Below, one piece after another: positions 1 to 7,808 of a stretch of 64,000 bases of DNA. The position numbers and the translations under genes are program-made. Position 1 is the stretch's first letter, and the number at the start of each line of letters is the position of its first letter. Where the stretch lies: assembly GCF_006968745.1 (NCBI RefSeq), contig NZ_CP030118.1, positions 1,054,001 through 1,118,000 on the forward strand, read 5' to 3'. The notes under the pieces are model-generated. The model was not told where the DNA came from. It did not search any database and saw only the letters and a list, made by a program, of their open reading frames with translations. This stretch comes from Brasilonema sennae CENA114 (GTDB taxonomy: Bacteria > Cyanobacteriota > Cyanobacteriia > Cyanobacteriales > Nostocaceae).

Positions 1-445
1 AAACAGATGTCGCCTCACCCAACTGACGAATCACTGCAGTACGGATTTGCGACAAATCAAGCCCCAAATTTTGCAGGACTTTAGCGGCGACACCCTCACC
101 AGCTTCAGTCAATCCCAAGAGTAAGTGTTCAGTACCTATATAATTATTTCCCAGGCTGCGAGCTTCCTTAAAGCCTTGCTCAAATAAACTTTTCACCTTG
201 GGAGTAAAAGGAATTTCCGGGGGTACAAAACCAGAACCCCGACCTATAATTCTTTCGACTTCGCGACGTGCATCTTTGAGGGTAACGCCCAAGTCGGTCA
301 GCACTTTGGCAGCAACCCCTGATCCTTCTCCAATCAGCCCGAGGAGAATTTGCTCCGTCCCTACGAAATTGTGTCCCAGGCGGCGCGCCTCTTCCTGGGC
401 TAGCATAATAACTTTAATGGCTTCGGATGTGAAGTGTTCAAACAT
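1..445 (-). CDS. clpC: ClpC, HSP100/ClpP-partner AAA+ unfoldase (N-terminal part only)
   Basis: The reverse strand from 445 reads [20 protein letters not shown] and continues through two Clp_N repeats (roughly residues 5-65 and 80-140), including the paired motifs GTEQILLGL and GTEHLLLGL. This is the adaptor/substrate-binding N domain of ClpC, the cytosolic (in plants chloroplast) AAA+ chaperone that feeds proteins to ClpP. Only 148 codons lie in the window; the ATPase domains are beyond the left edge. The ATG at 445 gives the canonical ClpC start. ClpB also carries Clp_N repeats, but this start and spacing are typical of ClpC. Confidence 0.95.
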   Translation of the reverse strand, partial: MFEHFTSEAIKVIMLAQEEARRLGHNFVGTEQILLGLIGEGSGVAAKVLTDLGVTLKDARREVERIIGRGSGFVPPEIPFTPKVKSLFEQGFKEARSLGNNYIGTEHLLLGLTEAGEGVAAKVLQNLGLDLSQIRTAVIRQLGEATSV

Positions 446-849
446 ATTGGGTTTGTGCTCCCTTGCTGCTTGGGCTAAAGGTGATTTCAGTAGTATAGAG
501 AATGAAGCTTGACGGTAGTTCTGAGGAATGTGAATGGCGGGTGCTAGTTTGATACATTTTATTTAGCACTCGGTTCTCGTCACTCAGCACACAATTCGCA
601 CTCATCACTATCTAAGATTCACCCTCACCTGAATTTTTGTGTACTTTCTTATAGATAATGTATCTTTATTTAAAGTCGAGTGACAGTAGTGAGAGCCGTA
701 AGAGTTTAGGCGTGTTACCCGTCAGGAGCGCGAATACAAGCGAACAGACGGATAATAATTAGTAGTCAGGAGTTAATGGTGAGTAGTAGTTTATATTACA
801 ACAAAGAGCGCTTCACTTACAACTCCCCGTAGAGAACCTAGAATCTGTG
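446..849. promoter_or_regulatory. Divergent intergenic region between clpC and the DUF3288 gene
   Basis: About 400 bp with no credible gene. It must hold the divergent promoters of clpC (leftward) and the DUF3288 gene (rightward). It contains short direct repeats (agtagtcagg / gagtagtag around 760-790) but no clear operator or strong hairpin was recognised. Confidence 0.4.
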
Positions 850-1140
850 ATGAGTAAAGCTAATAAAGACCAACAGCACCCGTTGTACAATCGCGATCGC
901 CCCATCATTGAGAATTTATTGGTTGGTGAGGCAACTGATTATAATTTAGCAGAATTAGCTAGATTGCGAATTCGCTATTCCAGTTTTCCTGGTGCAAGAG
1001 ATATTCAAAGCGATTTGGATAAGATTCTGGTGCAGTGGAATCTAAGCGAAGAGGAACTTTTTGAGAAAACACGCGCCTTACACAGTCGTGGGGGTATTTA
1101 CAAAAGTCGCGGGAAAAAAGAAGAAGAAGATTGGAATTAG
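850..1140 (+). CDS. DUF3288 family protein
   Basis: A 96-residue cytosolic protein with the DUF3288 signature near its start (DQQHPLYNRDRPIIENLL) and a charged C-terminus (KKEEEDW). The family is essentially cyanobacterial and has no known function. A GTG lies directly before the ATG; the ATG at 850 is preferred. It is divergent from clpC and followed by the end of the MCE gene on the other strand, so it is probably monocistronic. There are no membrane segments, signal peptide or catalytic motifs. Confidence 0.8.
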   Translation: MSKANKDQQHPLYNRDRPIIENLLVGEATDYNLAELARLRIRYSSFPGARDIQSDLDKILVQWNLSEEELFEKTRALHSRGGIYKSRGKKEEEDWN

Positions 1141-1195
1141 TACTGGCAAGAATTGGAAAAACCTCCAAGTTCTGGGATTTTCCTAGGTTTGTCCT

Positions 1196-2935
1196 CTACT
1201 CTCCCAACTTCTCCTGCTGACGATGTTCCCTCAATTTCCTCAACAGGTTTTCTTGAGCTAAAGAGGGAGTCACCTCAACACTAGTAGGTTGAGGCTGCTT
1301 ACTAGCACTCTTAGTATCAACTGATTGTTGACGAGTGCTTGGTGTGGAATTCGTCACAGTAATAGTAGTAGGCTCAAACGTTTTCTTGGCACTTTTAGTC
1401 GCACCAGGTGAGAGATCAAACATCATCTGCTGTTGACGAGTGCTTGGGGTGGAATTCGTCACAGTAATAGTAGTAGGCTGAAAGGTTTTCTCAGCACTTT
1501 TGGCTGCACCAGGTGAGAGATCGAACATCATCTGCTGTTGACGAGTGCTTGGGGTGGAATTCGTCACAGTAATAGTGCTAGGTTGAAACGTTTTCTCAGC
1601 ACTTTTGGTAACTGTCAATGGCATACTAAATGACGTCTGCTCTTGGTTTGTCTTGGGTACGGAAATTGCCACATTAGAATTGTTAACAACAGCTTTGACT
1701 GAGTCTAGAGTACTAGCAATTTGTGTGTGCTCTTGTATCTGCTGTGTGGAGGAGACCAAGCTACTTAAACCATTAACAAGTTGTCGTAAATTTTTCCGAA
1801 AAGCTGGATCTCCTGTCAACTCATCTAAATCAGATGTAATCTTTTGGGTGTTTTCAAATGTCACCCGTGCAGAATCTAAAGTTTGTTGCAGAACCACCAC
1901 GTTATTAGGGTTGTTGAGGCTGTTGGAGATTTGGCGCAAATTAGCAGAAGCTTGTGCAGCATTTGCAGACAAAGTTTCTAAATTTTTGATTAATTCTCCT
2001 TGAGTTACACGATTAACAGCAGGTGAAAGACTGCTAACTGTTTTACGTAATTGATTGCTAGTTTCGGTGATATTGTTTAAGGCTGCAACAAGTGAAGAGC
2101 GGTTGCTAGTAACTAGATTATCAAGATTATTAATCAGCTTACTAACTTGAGTGTTTGTTAAACGAAGTTCTTTTGCGGTGGAACTAAATTGGTCTGCAGT
2201 ATTACCGAATTGACTCAGAGTTTTAGTACTGGATGCACTCAGTTGAGTTGTTGCTTTTTGAACTGTATTAGTCGTCGCTGAAAAGGAGTTTAGTTGTTGT
2301 TGAAGGTTTTTGCTTAAAACAGTGAAGTTACGACTTAACTCAGCAATATTTGCAGCAGCAACAGCAGTATTTTCTACAGCTCTATTCACATTACTGTAGA
2401 ATTTCTGGTCACTGTATACAGTTGCTAACTGAGTGCTTGAACGAATAAGTTCATCTGTACTGATTCCAATCTGACCTTTTAAGCGAGAATTATTACAGAC
2501 AATAATTTGAGGGTTACAATTTTTATCTAAGGGTTTGCCTACTACAGATCCAGGAGGGAGCTCCGTTTTGGGTGTGATGTCAAGAATGTTTTCGCCAATC
2601 AATCCAGACTGATTAGCTTCAACTGAGACATTGCTAGGCATAATCAGCTTGGGTTTGGTAATTTCAATTTCCACCTCAACGTTATTTGCTCCTGGTCGAA
2701 TGGCAGAAATGGTGCCTACTTTTACACCCCTGTACCGGACTGGTGCTCCTTTTTGAATACCGCCTGCATTCGCAAATTCCACAATAGCTTTGTATGAATT
2801 ACGATCAAGACTAAATTTAGTTAGCCATAATATGATTAACCCAAACACTCCCAGTCCCAACAAAAGCAACAACCCAACAGAACCTTCTCGAAAAGTTCGC
2901 GCAGAGGCGAAGCGGCTTGTTAATAAACCTCGCAT
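1196..2935 (-). CDS. MlaD/MCE-family lipid-transport protein with long C-terminal tail
   Basis: A 579-residue membrane-anchored MCE protein. One N-terminal transmembrane helix (about residues 20-42, GSVGLLLLLGLGVFGLIILW) is followed by a single MCE domain (about 50-130; GAPVRYRGVKVGTI is the characteristic beta-barrel motif). A long helical region rich in Asn, Ser and Leu follows (about 150-400), then a Thr/Ser-rich tail. MCE proteins form rings that move phospholipids between membranes; cyanobacterial and plastid TGD2/MlaD homologues work with an ABC ATPase and permease. The ATPase gene lies immediately upstream on the same strand (gap 87 bp), but no MlaE permease is present here. The tail carries a 35-residue repeat in about three copies, encoded by near-identical 105-bp DNA repeats. 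Confidence 0.9.
   Translation of the reverse strand: MRGLLTSRFASARTFREGSVGLLLLLGLGVFGLIILWLTKFSLDRNSYKAIVEFANAGGIQKGAPVRYRGVKVGTISAIRPGANNVEVEIEITKPKLIMPSNVSVEANQSGLIGENILDITPKTELPPGSVVGKPLDKNCNPQIIVCNNSRLKGQIGISTDELIRSSTQLATVYSDQKFYSNVNRAVENTAVAAANIAELSRNFTVLSKNLQQQLNSFSATTNTVQKATTQLSASSTKTLSQFGNTADQFSSTAKELRLTNTQVSKLINNLDNLVTSNRSSLVAALNNITETSNQLRKTVSSLSPAVNRVTQGELIKNLETLSANAAQASANLRQISNSLNNPNNVVVLQQTLDSARVTFENTQKITSDLDELTGDPAFRKNLRQLVNGLSSLVSSTQQIQEHTQIASTLDSVKAVVNNSNVAISVPKTNQEQTSFSMPLTVTKSAEKTFQPSTITVTNSTPSTRQQQMMFDLSPGAAKSAEKTFQPTTITVTNSTPSTRQQQMMFDLSPGATKSAKKTFEPTTITVTNSTPSTRQQSVDTKSASKQPQPTSVEVTPSLAQENLLRKLREHRQQEKLGE
1312..1626 (-). repeat. 105-bp tandem repeat inside the MCE gene
   Basis: Three successive copies (the last incomplete) of a 105-bp unit encode the 35-residue tail repeat containing TFQPTTITVTNSTPSTRQQ and MMFDLSPGA. 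The copies are almost identical at DNA level, so the expansion is recent. The period is a multiple of three, so copy-number changes preserve the reading frame. Confidence 0.85.
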
Positions 2936-3022
2936 TTTCTTTTTCCTCAGCTATGGATTTTAGATTGTAGATTTGAGGTTGTAGGTTTTTCTTCTATCTA
3001 AAATCCCAAATCCAAAATTACT

Positions 3023-3805
3023 CTAACCAGCAATGTGAATTGGTCCAGAAACATTTCCACTAATAAATTGTCGAATCAAAGGATCGTCTGTAGTATCTAT
3101 TTCACTGACACTACCTTCCCATTGCACTTTACCTTCGTAGAGAAACACCACCTTGTCAGCTGTGCGACGAATAGTGCTTTGTTGATGAGTGACAATAGCG
3201 TAGGTATTACAGCTTCCCTGTATACATTGCAACTGCCGAATCAAATCTTCTATCACAGTAGAAGCAATGGGATCAAGTCCGGCTGTTGGTTCATCGTACA
3301 GTAAAACTTCTGGAGCTGATTTGGGATTATCGGGGTTAGACATAATAGCACGAGCAAAGCTGACTCGTTTTCGCATACCTCCAGATAGTTCGGCTGGGTA
3401 GCGATCGCCTATTTCTGATAACCCCACCATCTCCAATTTCTCATGAACAAGTTCTTGAATCCGAGAACGCCGCAGTTTTGAGTATTGATAAAGTGAAAAA
3501 CCCACATTCTCCTCCACCGTTAAAGAATCGAACAACGCCGCTTGCTGAAACACCATACCAATACCAAGTGGATCTGTCCCATCTTCAATCAATCCTTCTC
3601 GGTGCACACCTTTAATAAAAACGTCCCCAGAATCAAGAGCTGTTAACCCAGCAATCACCCGTAAAATTGTTGATTTACCAGTTCCACTAGGACCGATAAT
3701 TCCTAGTGCTTCGCCTCGGTAAATCGTCAAATCCACGTTATCTAAAACCTTATTGCTACCAAAGGATTTAGAAACGCCTTTTAGTTCAATCAAAGGTTCA
3801 GTCAT
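3023..3805 (-). CDS. MlaF-like ABC transporter ATPase
   Basis: A 260-residue ABC ATPase with Walker A GPSGTGKST, Q-loop (GMVFQQAALF), signature LSGGMRKRV, Walker B VLLYDEPTAGLDP and the switch His (VTHQQ). The LSGGM signature and the MlaF-like length fit the ATPase of an MCE lipid transporter. It lies just upstream of the MlaD gene on the same strand, presumably in one operon. Its start codon is part of a heptamer repeat (TCATTAG on the + strand) and no convincing ribosome-binding site precedes it. Confidence 0.9.
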   Translation of the reverse strand: MTEPLIELKGVSKSFGSNKVLDNVDLTIYRGEALGIIGPSGTGKSTILRVIAGLTALDSGDVFIKGVHREGLIEDGTDPLGIGMVFQQAALFDSLTVEENVGFSLYQYSKLRRSRIQELVHEKLEMVGLSEIGDRYPAELSGGMRKRVSFARAIMSNPDNPKSAPEVLLYDEPTAGLDPIASTVIEDLIRQLQCIQGSCNTYAIVTHQQSTIRRTADKVVFLYEGKVQWEGSVSEIDTTDDPLIRQFISGNVSGPIHIAG

Positions 3806-3836
3806 TAGTCATTAGTCATTAGACATTAGTCATTAG
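3802..3836. repeat. Heptamer tandem repeat (TCATTAG) spanning the mlaF start codon
   Basis: Five consecutive 7-bp units (TCATTAG, one of them ACATTAG) run from 3802 to 3836. The first unit contains the reverse complement of the ATG of the ABC ATPase gene. Such short tandem heptamer repeats are typical of Nostocales intergenic DNA. Each unit on the minus strand contains ATGA, so several ATGs sit in different frames just upstream of the real start. Confidence 0.85.
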
Positions 3837-3906
3837 TTAAAATAAGTTACTCTAAATTTTGAACTCTTGACCCTGGACTTCGCAAAGCAGCGGACAAATA
3901 ACAAAA

Positions 3907-5382
3907 ATGCAGGATAGTGATGTCATTGTTATCGGTAGTGGTATTGGCGGGTTAACAGCTGCTGCATTACTTGCTCGTTACGGTAAGCGAGTAATTGTCT
4001 GTGAAAGCCATACAATCCCTGGGGGTGCTGCTCATACCTTCAGACGACGGGGATTTGAATTTGATTCCGGTCCCTCATTCTATTGTGGTCTGACAAGTAC
4101 CGGAAGTTTGAATCCCGTCAAACAAGTTCTTGACGTTTTGGGCGAATCTTTAGAATCTGTACCTTACGACCCCCTTGGACTCTACCATTTTCCTGAAGCG
4201 AGTTTACCTGTTTATAGTAACGCTGACCTAACTCGTGAAGAAATTGCGAAAATTACGCCCCAAGGAGCGAAGGAACTCAAGCGCTTTGAGGAACGCTTGT
4301 TACCATTGTACGACGCGATGAAAGGTATTCCTACCCTAGCTTTACGAGCAGATTGGCAGGTGATTCCCATATTAATCGGACGTTACTTACCCTCTTTGTT
4401 AAAGATGGTACCTCATTTGCCTCTTGTTCAAGCATCTGTCGGTTCTGTGATGGATGCAACAGTACAAGACCCGTGGATACGGCGACTTATCGACCTAGAA
4501 TGCTTTTTACTATCTGGTTTAAAAGCACATGGCACGATTGCTCCAGAAGTAGCTTTTGTGTTAGGTGAACGCTCCCGTGCTGGGGTTGAGTATCCTGTGG
4601 GTGGGAGTGCGGCTATTGTCAAGGCTTTGGTGCGGGGCTTGGAACGTTGGGGTAGTCAGTTGCTTTTGGGACATCATGTAGAGCAAATCTTAGTTGAGAA
4701 TCGCAAAGTTCTTGGTGTCCAGTTGACAAAAGGTGAAATCCTCAAAGCACCCATTGTGATTTCCAATGCCAGTATTTGGGACACTTACACCAAACTGTTA
4801 CGTCCTGAGGATTTGCCCTCGTCTTTTAGCAAAGCTGCATTGAATACACCACCAGTTGATAGCTTTATGCATTTACATTTAGGTATTCGTGCAGATGGTT
4901 TGGAAAACTTAACAGGACATCATGTCGTCGTTCACGACAGTGACAAGGATATCACAGTACCGGGAAATACTTGCATGATCTCAATTCCTAGTGTGTGGGA
5001 TGCAACACTTGCCCCAGAGGGACATCATGTGGTTCACGCTTACACCCTAGAACCATATGCGGGATGGGAACGGAACGACGAATATGAACACAAGAAGCAA
5101 CAGAAAGCGCAAACTTTATATCGTGCCTTAGAGCAAATTATTCCAGATATCAGAGAGCGTGTTGTGTTGGAACTTATTGGCACACCCTTAACCCATGCTT
5201 ATTATCTACGAAGGTATCAGGGAACTTATGGTCCGGCTATTCAAGCGGGACAGGGCATGTTTCCGGGATCACACACACCAATACAGGGATTATATCGCGT
5301 CGGTGATAGCACTACGCCAGGAATTGGTGTACCTGCAGTAGCAGCGTCTGGGATTTTGTGTGCGAATATGCTGGTGAAGTAG
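3907..5382 (+). CDS. CrtISO/phytoene desaturase-type FAD-dependent oxidoreductase
   Basis: A 491-residue flavoprotein. An N-terminal Rossmann FAD-binding motif (VIVIGSGIGGLTAAALLARYG) is followed by ESHTIPGGAAHTFRRRG, typical of the COG1233 family (carotenoid isomerase, phytoene desaturase, retinol saturase). The C-terminus has the FAD-contacting stretch YRVGDSTTPGIGVPAVAASG. The family carries out desaturation, isomerisation or saturation of polyenes at membranes; the exact substrate cannot be told from sequence. It is divergent from mlaF and stands alone. It is likely a paralogue of CrtISO rather than CrtISO itself, a judgement made by eye. Confidence 0.8.
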   Translation: MQDSDVIVIGSGIGGLTAAALLARYGKRVIVCESHTIPGGAAHTFRRRGFEFDSGPSFYCGLTSTGSLNPVKQVLDVLGESLESVPYDPLGLYHFPEASLPVYSNADLTREEIAKITPQGAKELKRFEERLLPLYDAMKGIPTLALRADWQVIPILIGRYLPSLLKMVPHLPLVQASVGSVMDATVQDPWIRRLIDLECFLLSGLKAHGTIAPEVAFVLGERSRAGVEYPVGGSAAIVKALVRGLERWGSQLLLGHHVEQILVENRKVLGVQLTKGEILKAPIVISNASIWDTYTKLLRPEDLPSSFSKAALNTPPVDSFMHLHLGIRADGLENLTGHHVVVHDSDKDITVPGNTCMISIPSVWDATLAPEGHHVVHAYTLEPYAGWERNDEYEHKKQQKAQTLYRALEQIIPDIRERVVLELIGTPLTHAYYLRRYQGTYGPAIQAGQGMFPGSHTPIQGLYRVGDSTTPGIGVPAVAASGILCANMLVK

Positions 5383-5390
5383 TAAAAAAA

Positions 5391-5441
5391 GGGGAGTAGG
5401 GGGAGTAGGGGATGTAGGGGGAGTAGGGGATGTAGGGGATG
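5391..5441. repeat. G-rich short tandem repeat (GGGGAGTA / GGGGATGTA)
   Basis: About 50 bp made of alternating gggagta and ggggatgta units between the convergent oxidoreductase and TPR genes. It is a cyanobacterial STRR-type sequence, strongly purine-rich on one strand. Confidence 0.8.
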
Positions 5442-5495
5442 TCAAATGTATCAGGATTTTTGTGAAAGGGTATTACACCTTTAATTTTTGACAAA

Positions 5496-7346
5496 TCAGT
5501 TCTTCGGATTCCTATATTCCTCCAACAGTTGTGGAATGTAATCATACCCATCTACACCAATGACAGCAATTATTTTAGAACGATTTTTCTGCAATAAATT
5601 TCTGAAAGATTCTTCCCCTATTTGTCCTTGTAAAATTATGAGCCAACCCGCAGATTTTTGCCATTCATTTGAAGCGATTTGGTTTAATAAATACATTCCC
5701 AAACAACCAGCATAAATTGCTTTTTCTTGGTCTGGTAAATAATAATAAGCTTCGCCTAAATTAGATAAGTTCAAACCTTGAAGATACAAATCACCAGAAA
5801 TTTGTGCTGCTTGAAAGCCGTCTTCTAAATATTTAATTGCTGTTTGAGGTTGCTCGATGATGACATAGGCTACACCCAAACTACTGAAACACAAAGCTTT
5901 ACTTTGAACATCGCCCAGCCGTTCCGAGAGTGTTAAACCTTGTTGCAAGTAGTTAATTGCTGTCTCATAAACTTCTGGTTCTAGTTGTTCCAGTTGCTGG
6001 GCTTGCATAACTTCGCTGTATCCCAAGTTTACCAAGGCATTTGCTTCGCCTGTGCGATCGCCTGTTTGCCGACTCAGTATTAAGGCGCGTTGGCTAAAGT
6101 CAATTGCTTCAGGATACATTTTTTGGGCAACGTGGGTACGGCTGAGGTGGTTGAGATTGGCAATTTCACAAACGCGATCGCCTGCACTGCGTGCTATCTC
6201 CAAAGCTTGTTGATGAAATTGCACAGAACGCTTATATTGCCCGAATGCTCGTTGAGAAGAGCCTAAAAGTGTCAAAATTCGTGCTTTTTCTTGAGTTCCT
6301 TCCACTTGACGCAACGGTTCATCCAAATAATTCAGCGCATCTCGTAAGTACTTCCCAGAAAAAGAAGCAAAAATTCCGCCGTACAAGGGAAAGTATGAAC
6401 GCTGTGCAAAGGTTCGCAGAATTTGCACCATCACTTGAGAACAACCAGCGCTGTATATTGATGCAGCACTACCAAAGCCACTTGCTAGTTGACTCCAAAT
6501 CACTGCAAACGTCAAGAAAGTCGAAATCGACAACTTAGAGCCTGCTTTAACATTGTAAGGCTGTTGGTCAAACCAGTTGATTAAGCCCCGTTGCAAGTAC
6601 TGCAAAATGACTGCCATCTCCACCCAATCACGCAGGCTGACACTGGTATGCTGTTGTGCAAATTCAATTGCAGACTTCTCCAAAGCTAAGTAGCGAAACA
6701 GTGCTTTAGGAAACTCGCTATTCACTTGCTTTGCCCAAGTTGCCCAAGGACCACGTTCTCCAGGTACACCACCAAATCCTAGTGATTCCCGGCTTTGCTC
6801 GTACATCCAACTGACTAAGTGGTCTTGCAGTCGCTGCCAACCAATAATGCCACGGTTTATACCATCTGATATTTCCTGGAAATCCGAATCAGCTTGGGCA
6901 AATTGTTGTAAGGATTTTGACACTTGCTGGATTTGTTGCAAATTCAGTGGATTCTTGCGGTTGAAGTCGATAGCACCTAAGAATGCAGCCAGACGACTTC
7001 CGACTTCGGCTGTCGTCACTTCTCTAAATGCTGAGACAATGGCTTCTGTAGTTTTATTTTGCTGTTGAGCGCGTTGCCATTGACTTTGAATGGTTTTGAT
7101 TGCCCGCAGACTCCGGGTTGCTTTGGCTTGCTTGAGTTCATCTTTTTCCGTGTCTACTTGTTGCTGAGTGGAATTAAGGCGATCGCTCAAAACCAGTTCA
7201 AAAACTTCCCCCGTATCAGCAGTCACACCTTTGAGCAACATTTGATAAACCTGCTCTTGAGAGCTAATCTTGCCCTTGAGCGTGGTTTGGACAATTTCGT
7301 CGATTAAGGCGAGATACTTTTCGCGCAACGGCAGAGAGTCAGACAC
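5496..7346 (-). CDS. Tetratricopeptide repeat protein, cyanobacterial
   Basis: A 616-residue cytosolic protein. The N-terminal half (about 1-330) is helical and has no recognised domain. The C-terminal half contains at least five TPRs (about 350-540), with units such as AFGQYKRSVQFHQQALEIAR and YPEAIDFSQRALILSRQTGD. TPRs make protein-protein interaction scaffolds; no catalytic domain is seen. The start is a GTG at 7346 (reads MSDSLPLREKYLALIDEIV). It is convergent with the CrtISO-like gene. Homologues are common in filamentous cyanobacteria but uncharacterised. Confidence 0.75.
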   Translation of the reverse strand: MSDSLPLREKYLALIDEIVQTTLKGKISSQEQVYQMLLKGVTADTGEVFELVLSDRLNSTQQQVDTEKDELKQAKATRSLRAIKTIQSQWQRAQQQNKTTEAIVSAFREVTTAEVGSRLAAFLGAIDFNRKNPLNLQQIQQVSKSLQQFAQADSDFQEISDGINRGIIGWQRLQDHLVSWMYEQSRESLGFGGVPGERGPWATWAKQVNSEFPKALFRYLALEKSAIEFAQQHTSVSLRDWVEMAVILQYLQRGLINWFDQQPYNVKAGSKLSISTFLTFAVIWSQLASGFGSAASIYSAGCSQVMVQILRTFAQRSYFPLYGGIFASFSGKYLRDALNYLDEPLRQVEGTQEKARILTLLGSSQRAFGQYKRSVQFHQQALEIARSAGDRVCEIANLNHLSRTHVAQKMYPEAIDFSQRALILSRQTGDRTGEANALVNLGYSEVMQAQQLEQLEPEVYETAINYLQQGLTLSERLGDVQSKALCFSSLGVAYVIIEQPQTAIKYLEDGFQAAQISGDLYLQGLNLSNLGEAYYYLPDQEKAIYAGCLGMYLLNQIASNEWQKSAGWLIILQGQIGEESFRNLLQKNRSKIIAVIGVDGYDYIPQLLEEYRNPKN

Positions 7347-7808
7347 TTTAGCAACCAGAATAGGGATATGTCAATTTTAGTTGCTGTCTGGGTTAAGTTG
7401 CAGAAGAAGATCTTGCCAAGGTTTCAACCCCTTACCAAGGGGTGGGGCGGTTTTCTCTCGTTCCCATGCTCAGCATGGGAATGCACTTCTGTGGGCTGCT
7501 GCCTCCCAATGATTATATTTTTTATCCCTATTTTATTTTCCCCATTTCATTTCTTTACCCAAGCGAAAATCAATCAACTTGTTGGGTTCTGCTTTCGCTA
7601 CATCAAAACTGCAATTAGCTTGATGTTCTGAAGGTTATTGATAATTTTGTTACGAAAACAGAAACCAATATTAGCTTGCGTTAATGAGCGTCGTACAATC
7701 AACATTACATTCGCCGGAGAATCTCTCAAACAATTAAAGAAACAACAAATATCAGGATTTGCGTTTGCATTCACATCACTGCTATTGATAAATTATTAAG
7801 GCTTTAAG
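7347..7808. other. Intergenic region with a dispersed hairpin repeat
   Basis: A 460-bp gap between divergent TPR genes. It holds a near-perfect hairpin at 7461-7481 (ttcccatgct / agcatgggaa, 1-nt loop). It resembles the hairpin at about 51610-51635 in the window, which also starts after ctcg and precedes a gggagg...cctccc motif. No gene is supported here. The 3' part must hold the promoter of the TPR-CHAT gene. Confidence 0.55.

Noticed and set aside
198..512. 104-codon plus-strand frame at the left edge
   Set aside because: It is the shadow of the clpC reading frame on the opposite strand.
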